64,000 nt of DNA from Anticarsia gemmatalis (GCF_050436995.1 NC_134745.1:930001-994000); one strand, 5' to 3'; numbered from the stretch's first letter, positions 21,738 to 35,600 are shown. Notes: generated by a model from the sequence alone, not told the origin. Numbers and translations: made by a program.

Positions 21738-23278
21738 CTATACTAATACGTGGGCCACTACTTATATTTTGAGCCTAACTATGAAAAACGGTAAATATGT
21801 GAGTGAAAACTACTTTATCGTGTTCTCGGGTATTCTTATGCACGATCTAGATAGATTTTGATCCGACCGAAATATTTTTTTAATATTTTTTTTTCTTTCC
21901 AGAAGACCCCTTAAAAACAGGGTGTTTAAAAGCATAACCTGTTACTTGAGCCGATGAAAAAATAATATTTACGGTATTTATTGTTGGCGTTTTTGATTAA
22001 AATAAAGTCATTTGATGTCAAACTGTAACGGTATGGCGAGAAACTCATTCATTCGATTTTTTCGTGCACATAGTAGCCGGTTGTTTAACAAGATGCGTTA
22101 AGGATGACATTGTTTTTATGGAACTCGACCTGTAGGATTTTGTGGTTTTTCCGTATTTTAAACAAGACTTTGGGCAAACTTTTGGTTGTAAATCAATAAA
22201 AATTAACCATTCTAAATTTTTCTGAAGGCACTTTGTGCAGTGATAAAGTTTTTATAAAAAATCAAGGGACAGTTTGATTCGAAATGCTTCGAGCGTGAAT
22301 AACTTTTTCTGGATTTGGTTCATCTTAAAGCACCTATAAAGTCGACTGGTGTTTATTTTTCGGCTCATGCGCATAGATCCTAGATCCGTGTTCTATCACA
22401 ATTTGATACATGTATTTTGAAGCAAAACGATAGATTTTTCAAGCATTTATTTACGCTAATCGGCTCGAGGACCTTATCTAATTGTTGTGAAAAAAAAATT
22501 GGTTCATTTAGAAAAAATATTCTAATCGGAAATGTTGTTACCTAATATTTTATATCTAAGAGTGGAAATAATGTTTAAGATTGTGTCATTCTTTTCATGT
22601 ATCAGGAAACTAAAATGCATTATTAATTTTCGCACAGCATCAATTTTTCCGGAGACAACTCGTGACCTTGGACGACCTTCAGGAATTTCATTGGTGATGG
22701 AAAAATAATCATGATAGAACTCTATTTATCGGCGTTTTAAATTTTCAAAGGATCAGACTTTATCACCGAAATAATAAATAAGTCGATATAGACACGACTG
22801 TTTCTATATGTCACGTCGAAAGTCGTAAAAAATATTTGCACGAAAATGTTGACATCCTAATGTCATTTTCCCGCACACTTACAATTTTCGATCGACGATA
22901 TTGAAAATATTTTCAGCGCAGATTTCAAAACTTTCTTAGGAATGTAGTAGTCAAAAAGATCAAACTTTACGATAAAAACGCCACATGGGGTCTAAAACAA
23001 TCAGATTCGTCAAGGCTCAAAATATAAGTAGTGACCTAAGTATTATAAAGCTGTAGAGTTTGTTTGTTTGAACGCGCTAATCTCAGGAACTACTGGTCCG
23101 ATTAAAAAAAATCTTTCAGTGTTAGATAGACCATTTAACGAGGAAGGCTATAGGCTATATAACATCACGGTACGGTCATTAGGAGCGGAGAAGCAACGAA
23201 AAATGTTACAAAAACGAGGAAAATTTTGACTCATTCTCTTAGGTGACGCAAGCGAAGATGCGCGGGTCAGCTAGTAGA
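21738..23278 (+). repeat. Lep repeat H, plus copy, split by a mariner
   Basis: The first 11 bases (CTATACTAATA) lie left of the mariner and the remainder (TATTATAAAGCTGTAGAG to GCGGGTCAGCTAGT) right of it. Removing 21749-23042 rejoins ACTAATATTATAAAGC exactly as in the family consensus seen elsewhere in the window, which shows that the H copy was in place first. Confidence 0.7.
21749..23040 (-). mobile_element. Full-length but decayed mariner transposon (1292 bp)
   Basis: Inverted ends share CACTACTTATATTTTGAGCC (left 21755-21774, right near 23011-23033 reversed). TA lies at both borders (21747-21748, 23041-23042), the mariner target duplication. The minus strand still shows transposase pieces: PEGRPRSRVV followed by SGKIDAVRKLIMH (about 22690-22600) and IYAHEPKNKHQST then DEPNPEKV (about 22390-22310), the helix-turn-helix linker and the region before the second catalytic Asp. 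Stops and frameshifts interrupt the frame throughout, including two stops in the second piece, so no transposase is made. It is probably close to the cecropia group of mariners; the subgroup is inference. Confidence 0.88.
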
Positions 23279-26200
23279 TAATATAGGTATTAAATATGCG
23301 AAAACCTTCAAATGATAACGTAATAATCCGACAAAATTGAAAAGCTGTCAAACTTTGGTGTAGAGTAAAGTGATAATATGATAGCATGAATCTACAAGAG
23401 CTCTGCTGAACAAGTAAGTTTATTATGTTACAGACAAGCCTATCGGCTGGACGCAGACTGACCGGTGCGCGCGAAACACGATCGGTTCAAAAAAAAAAAC
23501 AACAGTTCCTTTGTTTTTTTTACAGTCTAGTGCATGATTGTTACGGCACTCATTGAATGAGAATACAATAATTATTAATTACCAAAAAAAAGCTATGTGG
23601 TGAAGTTAATGTGCTTTAAATTAGCTTAGAAAAGGAACGGAAAAGTGAAAAGTAAGTTTATTTTTTTAATAAAATGCGAATGTTAATAATTTTTGTTCAC
23701 CCCTTCCGTTTATAGACTTTCTTTCCATGAAAAAAATATATCCACGTATTGTCCAAAAGAATATCCATATTAGAAAATTATGTGTTCACAATTTCATAAA
23801 ATTACTATAATTGTAACATATTAAGGGAAAATTTTCATGTGATACAATGTGCGTACATTCTAAAATTGGAAATTACATACTTATGTAGCGTGTGCATAAG
23901 TCTAGGACTTTTTCTTTTAAACCTGTATACCAAGGGCAAAAGGACCACCTTTCTGCTTACAAATTATTCAGAATTCATAGATCTATAACAATGCACAAAC
24001 GACTTGTAAAATGCTTCATTAAAATTCAAGCATGCAAATCAATTACATGTATCAACTTACTCTAATTTTCCGACTCAATTTGCTAAATAGTAGATATACA
24101 CAATATAGTAGGATATAATGTCGAACAAACTAAGGTACAAATTACAAAACGTGATTACTATAATTACCAATATGAGGAAATAATCAAATAATACGAAAGC
24201 TTAAAAGAAAAATATGAGTAGGTAGAAATAAATTTTATGGAATGTTGAATCTTCTCAAATGACATCGGAAAATTTTCAACCCACCATGACAACACAGTCC
24301 ACATGTTATATTTTTTTACATAATGACCATGGTAGTAAGTATGTAGGTAGTTATGTTCTTGGTCCTACGAAGGTCGAGGTTTTTTATGTCATTTATTCAA
24401 TAATTATTTGTTTCAAACTCGTTATAGTAACGTTATATGGCGTGTTATGTATTTAAATTAGATTATTTAAGGGCCGATATTAGAATTGGGCCTCCATTCA
24501 TTGTTAAAATTCAACTTTGTCACCCTTTGATAGCAATAACTGTAAGTACACATATTTAAATAACTACCTGTTTTACTAGCCGTAGAAATCTTAAAGAACG
24601 CTAAATTTTTCGTCGAATTTGTCGTTAGAAAAGTGGAAATTTTAAGGCACCTATGCTATATCCAAATGTATATTGTACTTTTTTTGGAAATACTTTGCCC
24701 GCTAGTTCTTACTTTCGTAATGCGTCCGCAATACTTAGTTATCGACAGAAGGGAATATTGCTCGTGGAAACGAAATTTGGTACAATTTTGATGGTGTTTG
24801 TTTATGACCTTTCTCTATTCTATTATGAGACAAAATAGGCAATATATAATGAGCATGCGTTATATTCTGCTACCATAGTTCGACCGACATTATACAACTG
24901 TGAACTGATAGACTTGTGATAATCAACAAACGATTTTTTAAAGAATATTGCTTTCGACTTAGCTATTTCCAGTTCTTTAAAATACTCCCACATACCATTA
25001 AATCTAGCTATCACTCACATCCACGCCCTAGTTTTTTATTAGAAGTTAAGATAAAATTTAACTCCAGTCCAATTAACTCTGTCTTATGTAAAAAAATATA
25101 TTTAATTTTCTCAAATCGTCATATGAAAAGAGTTTAAAACCGTCGCATAAAGATCGTGCTCATTAGTGTTTTTCTTACCTTAGGCTCACACATTTTTCAC
25201 TTTTTACTAAAATACATTAAGGCTTTAAGTAAATGACTGCGTGTACTAGTATGAAGAGATTTTCCAGTAGTTTCAGTAAAGCTAAAGCTTTTAGATAATT
25301 TTGATATGTCATATGGGGTCGTTACACCATATGAGATATCAAAACTTTTAAACTTGCATTTGCATGTTTACTAGGTATCTAAAATATTCTCTAGATAGTA
25401 AATAGCAATACCAGAGTTTCTTTGGACAGTATCTGATGGTTGGTACAGCGTGGTTTTAATCGGTAAGAATCCGACGAAGATAACTAGACCCTCAACCCCA
25501 AGATAGTTGGGAATATTATGGAAGATTCTCCCCTCGGAAAAAAAATCTATCTAAAATTTTACGGAAGTCAACGAGTTTAACCTTTTATTGCTTGACGCTC
25601 ACGTGCATAGTTACTTTTAAAATAAACTTTGGTTTAAACTATTTTTCGCTTTTTGCATAAAAACGCTTGTTTAATACTGCGCGATTGTTTTAGGAATAGG
25701 TGTTTTTGTAGTAAAAAAGACGTTACCACTCTCCCTTTCAGTAATTTGAAGTTCCAATGTCATAACATCAGCTTCAGATAGAGATCAAAATAATTATTGT
25801 TTTTACGTCCTGTAAGGTTTCCGCACTGTAACAAGGAACTTTTATAAAAAATACCAGTCCATCAGTCCGTCACTTTACCTGCGTCATACAAATCATAGAA
25901 CAGTTCCTAGTTTTTGAACCGAAATGAGTGCTATTTACATAAACACAAAAACCAAAACTTCTATCAAACGTTCTGACTTCAGGTAAATTATATTAAAGAC
26001 TTTGTAAAATGTGACTTTCTATTCAAGAAAGTTACATTTTCTTTTAGTATTATTATTAGAAATTAACTTACTTTCCAGTAAAAAATTTAATGCCTATGCA
26101 AAAAAAAGAAGACAGAATGAATGAAAGAAGGTATTCATTAAATTTTACATTACATCGCGGATTAAACATTTCCCTAGGGAAGATTCAATTAGGTACCTGC

Positions 26201-27110
26201 ATATTGTTGTTAAGTATTTGTATTGTGTAGGTCTTTTTGAAAAAATATTATAAATTTTGAATGGGTGATTTTACGGTTTTAGTAATTTAATCTTTGAATA
26301 GACGGGAGGATAGACGACAATCTCGCAATGAACGACTTTCATTATACCCGTGATACTATTGAAAACGGTCTAATTTTACAGTCCCGAGCCCTATGGAACG
26401 GCAAGATTATGACAAAAGAAGGCATTTTTCGTACTGAATACACATAGTTACTTAGGGAAAATGTCTCGTAAAATAATATTATTACAAGAATATATTTGCA
26501 CGTTTAGTATTCAATTCTCAAAAAAAAACATCCAAAACAGAATCATAAAACAAGTAATTAAAAAATCAAAATTCACTCAACAAGTTTATTTTTAAACGTG
26601 GCTATGTCACAAAAATCTATAAATAACTTGGAGCGTATGTAAATGTATTCATTTCCTAGTGTAAGATTACATTAGAATGAATTATTTAATTAAAACAGCA
26701 TCACTGGACGTACACGTAGATCATATAATTATAATTATTAGCTAGTAACTCTTTCGTCATACGATGTATTACTATTCAATGAATACGTTTAACTTCAATA
26801 TTAAGTTTTCATTATTTATTTCCGGTTTTTCGGAATGTCATTTACTCTCATAAGTATCAAATCGACTGCAGCTATTTATAGTATCGTAAAAGTGAACTTA
26901 ACTGTAGATACGATTAAAGTGAAAAACTTGATAAATTTTGTTATGAAAAATACGGCAATAAAACTCGTCATTTTGCATATTTCTTCATGATATTTTTATG
27001 ACATATAAAACAACATATTTTACGTAAATTGTACATAGTCGTATTATGTTACTTAACGTTAATGCCATGCAATGAGAGTTGAAAGACATTTTTTATTTTT
27101 ATTTTAAACT
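23279..27110. other. Long AT-rich spacer
   Basis: About 3.8 kb with no exon that shows homology, no RNA gene and no repeat shared within the window. The longest open frames (for example 24916-25137) have low-complexity composition and no start context. One hairpin is listed separately. The 5' untranslated exon or enhancers of the peroxidase gene could lie here but cannot be seen. Confidence 0.4.
25298..25344. repeat. Hairpin with CATATG arms
   Basis: TTTTGATATGTCATATGG and CCATATGAGATATCAAAA are nearly perfect complementary arms around a 10-11-base loop. Its function is unknown; it may be a small foldback relic. Confidence 0.5.
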
Positions 27111-27111
27111 T

Positions 27112-27165
27112 ATTACTGTCCTACTGCTGGGCAAGGATCTCCTCCCGAACGAGGGATTAGGCTTA
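27112..27165 (+). repeat. Short LINE 3' remnant
   Basis: CTGTCCTACTGCTGGGCAAGG and TCTCCTCCCGAACGAGGG resemble the same lepidopteran repeat as 52262-52420. Fragments also lie at 8495-8545 and (reversed) 43640-43672. Confidence 0.4.
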
Positions 27166-27539
27166 AAAACGCAATTGTAAAAACGTAGAGCTGAATGAAA
27201 AAAAATAGAAAGTTTAAGCTTTAATATATTATCCACACATCATAACCTATTTTAAACTGATGAAATATTTCAGAAAGTTAACATGAATCTTAAACCAAGC
27301 CTTCACAGATTACAATTTATACGGATTCCTAAGCAACTTAGCAAGATAATAAGCTCATGCGCATACATTTAGAAGTCTACGAACTTTGCTAATCAGTTGT
27401 TAAGCTTATCGGCCCGGAAAGAGGGGCGATAAGCAGTTGTAAGGTATCACCATTGATATAGACTTTAGTACCGTAACGTACAATGTAATGCACTTGAATA
27501 CTAAACTGTACTAAGTAATATTTAGTACTTAAGGACTCC

Positions 27540-27700
27540 CTAAGTTCACCTCGACGATACCTTGAAAAGAGGTTAGGTGTGTAGAACACGTAACCGGCGG
27601 TCTTGTATGACAAGATGTGCCTATTGATGTGAATAAGGGAAGTTTGTAAGGATCGTACCAAATGGCGTTCTTCGGTCTCTGCCTATCCCTATAGGAAAAA
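27540..27700 (-). repeat. Dispersed repeat G, copy 1
   Basis: It shares the blocks GTAACCGGCGGTCTTGTATG, GACAAGATGTG, GGGAAGTTTGTAAGGATC and TGGCGTTCTTCGGTCTCTGC with 59085-59170 (same strand) and 59858-59912 (opposite strand). It is probably a LINE fragment. No clade can be assigned. Confidence 0.45.
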
Positions 27701-28392
27701 ATGCGATATTGTGAATGTATTATCCTTAACATAAGTTTGTATAAGGGAGAAGTGAAAGAACTGCTTTACATAATATGATCAATTGATTTTGACCCCGAAA
27801 CTGTGACTTAATGAAAAAGATAAAGAATGCCCCAAACATCTCTCGTTTTCAAAACGAAATTATGACGAATTCTCTGATATCTCTGATTCATTGTCTAACA
27901 AGCATTTTTCTTGCTTGAAATAGATTCTTCTAGTTAAAAAACTGATGGTTAATGATAATAACAAACAATTAAGGTTTAAGGTAATTGAACTAATTACTTT
28001 CACGACTGATATTCGTGATCATCATACTTCGTAATTACAAGTTTTTATATCACGTAGGATAATTTGCAAAATGATATTCTCTCTCATTTAATAAGTTTTA
28101 AGAAAATTGTGTTGGGTAAAGGTAATGATATCACCCTATCAGATTGAGAGTTTTGCTAGTAGTGTTATATGCTCTCTTAAAGAGTAAATACGATGATTAT
28201 TTGAGACAGAGAGACATCTAGAAATATAACAGTATTATCCCATAATTGCATAATTTCCATGAATCATGCGAAATTATGTATCATTGTGTAATATCAGTAA
28301 TGAGATTTTTAATAGGCGACAGCATGGATGTTCTAATCGTTATTTAATGACTTAAATAAAAAGTAGGAACAAACACAAAATATAACATTAGT

Positions 28393-28431
28393 TATAAAAG
28401 TGACGGTCTCTGTGTAACACTTAAATTCAGT
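28393..28431 (+). promoter_or_regulatory. Weak candidate core promoter (TATA plus arthropod initiator)
   Basis: TATAAAAG at 28393 is followed 34 bases later by TCAGT at 28427-28431, the arthropod initiator motif. This lies 1.6 kb upstream of the peroxidase start codon, and the acceptor-like TTCCACCAG just before that ATG implies an upstream untranslated exon. The spacing is a few bases longer than usual, so this is a weak call. Confidence 0.2.
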
Positions 28432-29091
28432 GAAAAGAAAATTAGTAAGTAGAGATTTTTTTGTAGATGAAGTTTGAAGTGTAGAAATATTTTTACGTAG
28501 GTGCTAGGTTTTAAAGTGATGTGATAATATTCAAACGATACGGAATTTTATTATTTTTAATACGTCGAATACTTACGAATTCAAAACGTTTTCAACTTAT
28601 GTAAACAATAGTGAAAGAAAACATCGTGATAAAGCATTAAGTGTCAAATTGGACTTTAAACTACCATACAAACATATTTAATTCACCATTCAAGGTTCTA
28701 TGCCACAGCGGACCAATAAAATATTACATTTCTTTCTAGATACTTATTTGATTAAGTATATTATCTTTCATCAATAGCAGTCGAGAAAATGTATAGCAAT
28801 ATTTTTACCAGGGATGAATACGGAAACCAATTAATCTAAATAAATAACGAAAGCTCCATAGATTCGATATTTTTCCTCAAACGAAAGAGAAACCCATACC
28901 GTATAATAAAATTAGTAATACATACATAGTTCGTGAAACGAATAAACAAATATTTAGTGAATCTGTGAGCTCACAGTGCGACTACCTGCCGAAGCACGTG
29001 AGTGCATTCGCTATCTTTTTGGTCATTTTGTATGATACCTACATTATTATGTATTTGACCCTCCTTTTTCTTGGCGACAAATATTATCCTC

Positions 29092-29135
29092 TATTTTGTT
29101 ACTAAAAATTAATTATTTTTTAGTAACAAAATAGC
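29092..29135. repeat. Perfect 18-bp-arm hairpin
   Basis: Arms CTATTTTGTTACTAAAAA and TTTTTAGTAACAAAATAG enclose a loop of about 8 bases. It may be a very short foldback insertion or a cruciform-forming site. No related copy was seen in the window. Confidence 0.6.
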
Positions 29136-29247
29136 CGTTCTTCCTTCCACGTACCTATATACGTACATAGTTATTTAAAAAATAATCAAGACAAAATTGC
29201 GATTTTTTGCCTGTCTTGAAAGCAATACTTGGCTTAGTATACAATAA

Positions 29248-29695
29248 TGCTGGGGCTACATTAGCGGGCTATGGCGAATATTCGTGTTAACGCGATGAAT
29301 GTGGCCGGGTTCATCGTGTCATCGCGTAGTATTCGGGCGAAGACGATGTAGTATCGAGGAGCTGTCGGTAAACTGGCGCGAATCAAAGGGATTTGTCGCG
29401 CCAATATTCGCTTAGGTGGCTACATCTACGTCAATTCAGTGTCATCCAGACTTTGAAGCGAGACGGACGTGCATTTAATTTTTAAAAATAATGGAAAGCC
29501 ACTATTTCCTCCATTTTTAATTTACCGCTCACGTCTCCGCACAACAAACTGAACAGCACAAGGCACGATGCATCGCGTCAACTCGACACGAATCTTCGCC
29601 CGTTAATGTAGACAAGAACATCGCCCATACCCGAACACGATGTTTTTGTCGCGCCAACACCATACGAATCTTCGCTCGCTAATGTAGCCCCAGCA
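29248..29695. mobile_element. 448-bp MITE with TAA target duplication
   Basis: The ends are inverted repeats (TGCTGGGGCTACATTAGCG at the left, its complement at the right), bounded by TAA at 29245-29247 and 29696-29698. The interior is GC-rich and partly self-complementary (GCGAATATTCG, ATCGCG and CGCGCCAA motifs on both strands). There is no coding capacity. The TWA-type duplication suggests a PIF/Harbinger derivative, unrelated in sequence to the one at 14636-15212. It lies 330 bases upstream of the peroxidase start. Confidence 0.75.
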
Positions 29696-30027
29696 TAAAC
29701 GTACCTACTAAGTACTTTTGCTTTTCGTAGTACATAACTACATATTTGTCTGGTCTACGCCCACCATAACAACCGAGAACATTTTCATTTCTCCTAGGTT
29801 ATAAAACCAGTGCCTTTCATTTCTTTACTTACTTCATATTCGAAAGCCTGTTAAGGCTAAGGATACTCTAGCTAGACAATAGAATGAGTATAATACATAC
29901 ATGGCACTACGAAAATCAAATCCACTCGCGTTTAGCCGTTTACAATGTTATTCCCATGTAATAAAGCCTATAGAAAAAGCCTTCAACTATCAAATTTCTA
30001 ATACAATATTTGTTCCACCAGGTAAAC

Positions 30028-32682
30028 ATGCAGGCCGGAGCATCATCAAGCACAGAGCGCACTCCGCTCGTACAGCCGACCTACGTGTTCGAGTCCAGCC
30101 TCACGCGACGATACCAGAAGCGTCTCCATCACATGCAATGTGCCATATGTGTGTTTATTATGTAAGTATATCCATAAATTGCTAATGCCCGTTTTCCGAG
30201 GCACATTTGGCGGTAGTTTATCTATTTTAACTGTTTTTTATATGAGTTTAAACGATAAACTACCGCTAAATGTAACTCAGAAACCGAGGGTTAGCCATTT
30301 TACTTTACCTATCATAGATACTCGTACGTACATAAATTCTAGCCTTTTTCCATAGAGGTACGGTCCCTAAAAACTTGGGTTGCTTCATTCACATCCATAC
30401 ATATTGTCATACAGAAATTACTTGTCTTTATCTATCGGTGTGGTAAAATTCAATTGTGAAGCGAGAAAATCTTGACACGAAATGGTCGTGTGAGCTGTTT
30501 TTTAAAGTCTCTGTAACTCGAAGAATGCTCAAGGTTTTCTGGTACCTACTGTTGTAAACAGGTGGCAGCCTACTGCTTCTTTAGGTACTTTCAAATTAGG
30601 CTACCTTAATATTTAAGTGCTTAAAGTGCTCTTTTAAAACTTTTCTCATAAACATCTACTTTCTTCGTAACTTCGAACTCTACAAAGACCCTTTTATAAA
30701 TGGCTACCAAAATATGTAAAGTTTGCTACACACAATATATTCAGTTCTGCATTAATCGCATCAAAACCGGATATGTGAAGATTCATGTTCGGTAAAAATG
30801 CCCTGAATGTTTTAACTAAATTGTAAAGATCGGGCCCGGAAGACCTATCCGATCGGCACAAGCCGAACAAGTGCTCGAATTGCTTCAAGTCAGTTTTATT
30901 GTACCTACTACCTACGATAAATTTATACTGCCGAATCGAATATCTGTATAGCAAGTCGTTTCACGAATTCAATAAATGTTATGCTTGGAAATAATAAACC
31001 TTTTTAAATGCTAAAATATACACTAACCGCTAACTAAGTCCTGACCTACGTAATCCACGAACGACAAAGTCTTCATGTTAATGCTAATTAGGGTTGATGA
31101 CGTCTTAACTGAATATTATTATTAACTATTACGTAGGAGGATATCGACATGGACATTTGAATATCACGTAAATTCCTTAGCACACCCTCGCACAAGTCTT
31201 AATAAGAGCATCAGAAGCTTATAAATATATGTAAATTGAAATCGTAACTAACTAAAGCAGACGGCTATCAACAACTACAATAGCTCTAATAGTAAATACT
31301 GGGGGATATCCTAACGCCAAGTGTCTTCAGGTGGAAGCCTATAGGCATGTTACCTTACAACATACAAATCAGCTACTCTTTATGAAATGTCAGAAACACA
31401 TTTTAGTTAGAAATGTGGTGTAGTGACGTCATAGTTTTGTATTTTCGGTGGTATCAAATGAGTGCTTAATAAAATGTTTTAGTCGGTAAAAATTACAATT
31501 TCATCCTTATTTCCGAAAAATATTACATGACCTGAGCATTTGAAACCTCTTACTAATTTGTAATTATTGTTCGTTCACCCAATAAACTACGCAATTAGTG
31601 ATATTAAAACCTAAAGAAACTTAAGGATAGGTTTTAGGAAAATCTTGCAAGATCAGATACAGATATATTGCAGGTGACGAAAAGAACAGTTTTACATTAG
31701 CCAATCTCAAAGTCTCTTGTATTCGCTGCAGATTAAATGCAAACACTGCACTTATTTATCGATCGTGAGAACAATTTAAATAATTTTAATATTCGTCTGA
31801 AAAACTTTATAATCGATTGGTTGGAGGAAAATAACTTTATATAATAAAATTTTATTATATCCTAACAGATTATCAGGTGTGTAGGAGATATAGTTTTTAC
31901 ACTTCCGAAATATCCAGTTAATTCTCAAATGGCAGTCTAGATGAAAAGGTGGTACTTACACGTGCACTCTAAAATATCAAAAATATATGCAACGTAGTCA
32001 AAACTGGTATATAATTATAGGTTGATGACCAATTACGAACTATTATTGAAAGGTTGTCTCAAAGACAAATTGAAATACTAACGAAATAGATAGACTTTGA
32101 ACAGACGATGGAAATATGTAGACATAATATTCTTTTCATAAATTTTGTAGAATAACTGATCTTTATGATATTTATTTAAAAATGATATTCAGAATACGTA
32201 ATCGTTGGTTTACAAAGAAGCGACTATAACATAACATAATTTGATCCATATAGTCCTATTAGCTACCTGTTTATAGATGTATGTTTGTTACTTTATCACA
32301 TCAAAACTATATAAAATTGGGCACACAGTTAGTTTCATGATGAAATACGATAGTTTGATCACCTATTAGAACATCAAAACATTTAGCCGCGCAGACGAAA
32401 TCGCGGGCAGTATCAATTAAAATAGTAATTATACTAATTGAGTTCATATTGTCCACAGAGCAATCCTAGTAGTAGCTCTCCTAGTCACAATATCCTACAA
32501 CCTGAGCTCGGACATCAATGGAGACGACAGTGGATCAGCAGACATTACCCCCACGATGCCCACGGCTATCAACCTCACTCTGCTGCAGCTCTCACCCTGG
32601 CAGCGGTCTCCAGGCAATCTGGACCTGAAAGCCATGCCACCGACCTTAATGCCTTTGATGGATAATCAGTGGCCTTTGAAAG
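30028..32682 (+). CDS. Peroxidase N-terminal exons: sorting motif and transmembrane anchor
   Basis: Exon 1 (134 nt coding) ends in the middle of the hydrophobic segment (...MQCAICVFI) and exon 2 completes it (IAILVVALLVTISYNL), so the 2.3-kb intron 1 splits the anchor. The phase 2 junction AT|A is exact. The start ATG is chosen because it lies 6 bases after an acceptor-like CCACCAG and gives the only frame that joins exon 2. An overlapping open frame from 29901 does not join exon 2 and is rejected. Residues 60-200 have low similarity to the family. Confidence 0.8.
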
Positions 32683-35600
32683 GTAAGTTGAGATTAATAT
32701 AATAATGCAAGTCTGAAATGCGATTGAAAATAACATACCTAATACCTTATTTGCTTACTCGAATTGCATCGACCGTGGTCCGTGGTCATGGGCTAGCGGT
32801 GACGGTTACCAGTCAGCCTTTAATTTTCAGTAGCATTTAAGATCCCTTGCATTATTATAATAATGTGTACAAATCGTGAGAGTTTAAGAACATTAAGTTG
32901 AAATTGCTAAGTGATTTTCTTACTATGACATATTGCAAGGATTGTCGAGAGTTTCGGTTGGAGTTACGTTCAAGTTGTTTTCCAAAGTTGTATAAATAAG
33001 AGTATAGAAGCTCTAAGCCCAACAATGACTCAAAAATAGTGCATATTAAATGCATACGGATCGGGAAAGTTTAATTTATCAGATTTTTGTTCGTTTGCTA
33101 TTTTAGTAAATGCACTATGTTTTCGAGAAAATAAAATAGGAGATTTCATTTCCTAGAAGACCAAAAAAGATAAAATTCTATTTTGGATACCAATTTACTC
33201 ATAAAAAAGCACTTAATCTATTATCTACAGTCAATCATGATGCTTATAAATTGTCTGCAAATTAGCATGTGGCACATGTTGCAAATATACAGCTACAGCT
33301 GATCTCGCATGGCTCATCTCGATATACCTACTATTGCAATACAATAAACTAGTTTTGTTGTCGTGATCGTACACGGGACTTATCAATGTCCTCTACAGTC
33401 ACGTGACGTTTCATCTGCCGATTTGGTGCTTAGCTCACAACTGGAATACTTACGGCTGATTTCAAAAGTTTTGTATAGCCAAAGTGTTTCAACTTGGGTG
33501 GTAAAGAACATAATTTATTTCCGAGCAATCATAATTATAAGGCAAAGAAAATGTTATACCTCTACGGTATCAAAGAACGAACGTCATAATTTTCTTGCAT
33601 TTAGTTTCTGAATCAAGTATTGCGATTCTCTACTGATACTGCAAAAATTGTACCTTCTGCGCTGGAGTTGAGAATCAGATTTTCAGACAAAATAGGTATG
33701 GATATTTTGATTTGACTGAAAGTCTATCAGAAAAAAATAGAAACAATTCAATTCCTGTTTTCGACTTCTCATTAAAGTAGATTCCATCGTTGCTGAACCG
33801 ATAGTAACCTTTGTACAGCCAACCTTACAAACTATCAAAATAACAACAGCAAATTATACAAAATACCCTTCAATACTTCCTACCTGGATTTATAGTGTTT
33901 ATGAGTTTGACGTCATGCATACACATTGACGTCAGAACATCGTGCATGATATTAATTAATCATATCTAGTACTAATAAATGTTAATTCAAATTAACTGTA
34001 ATATGAGATTGTCCTCCAAACGGTGATTTAACGTGTGTGAAGATTGCAAGGAGATCAAAGGCAGCTTCAACCATGTTATACAGTGGACATCTCTTTCTTC
34101 CTATTTAAACTATTTATTAGTTGAACATAGGAGTGTTCCTTGATTTGATAGATTTAGTTAATGTAGTACATAGCCTAATAAATGGTTATAGATCTTCTAC
34201 TCCATTTACAAAGATCTCATGGCAGAATTCACTCTGTAAAACACCTAATGTAGCCAGATCTAGAGTAAAGGATATCCCGATTCCTAAAGTTCAGATTAAA
34301 TACCAACACCAAGCTAGGATACCAAGGACGCCTGAACTCGCACCTCAATGGACCATCAAAACCGCCTTTTTTGTCAAAATGCATCTAAAAGAAAGATAAT
34401 GTCTATAAATAAAAAATCTGGTTTTTGATGAATGAAGGTCAACATTTGAATAACATATTATGACATAATAATAGACATTGCTGATGCTAGGCAAAAAATA
34501 TTGAATTTTGAATTAATAACGGCACTTTAAACGTATTCAAAAACTATTAGTATCTGTTGCGCTTGCGTTTGTTATGGCCCTGTGGTAGACCCTTGACGAA
34601 CTCCCATCCTAAGGACCTGCAAGATAAAGATTTACATGCTTATTATTAAAAAATGTATATGATTTTAATGTGTTATAATAATTATTCATAATGTCCATAA
34701 ATAAATCAAACAATATTTTAAATAAATAAATGTCAGACATATCGTCACTGTAGGACTTTCCTAGATTGGCATAAAAGACTGCCTTGGACGCACCTAGCAA
34801 AACATATAATAAGTTTTTAAAAATACTGATTTAAATAAATTACTTATAGCAAACAGCTGGCAAGTTTTAGGAAGCTTAATAACCATTTCATTTAAAATCT
34901 TAGGGGCCAGTTTCGTGACTTGGATTTGCGTAATTGTCTAATAATCTAAAGCAGATGTATGATTAAAAAAGACAATATTCTTCTTGCTAAGTTAACCGAT
35001 ACTTATTCGGGAGTGGGATTACTGGCCATTTACATCATAAACGAAAATTATAGGGTGGAAAAGCAGTATTGTCAAAGTGTCAACTAGAAATGCCTACAAA
35101 CTGAATTTCATTAGATACAAAACCGTTTCCTACCTACTATCAAATAATTTCATGCATATTTAATTTTATCCTGTTTTTGAAAACTTGACGTAAATCGATA
35201 CTGAATAGATTGTGATTGATATCTTAAATATTCATAACTTCTAGATGATTCTATGGGTATAATTTCGCGGATTTTAATCACTTATTACGACAGAGTGACA
35301 CGTGTAAAACTACTGATGTTTTTCAACAACGGCCTTCGTAATAATTGTATACTTTATGTACCTATATCATATATAATAGTATAATAAGATGACTCGAACA
35401 AAATTAGGGCAAAAACTTGATCGTTTAGGCAGCGTTTCTAAAGCTAAGGTCTGCGGACCACCGGGGGTCAGTGACTCTATGTATGGGGTTGCCGTGCTCA
35501 CTATTACGGACTACTATTTGTTTCATTAAATGCCAGCTAGTTTCGTAATACTTACGCTTACTTTACCAATATTCACATGAGTTCAAATAACTAATAGCAT

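Noticed and set aside
29901..30185. 94-codon frame starting 127 bases upstream of the peroxidase ATG
   Set aside because: It overlaps peroxidase exon 1 in another frame, reads through the exon 1 donor and cannot join exon 2. It shows no homology.
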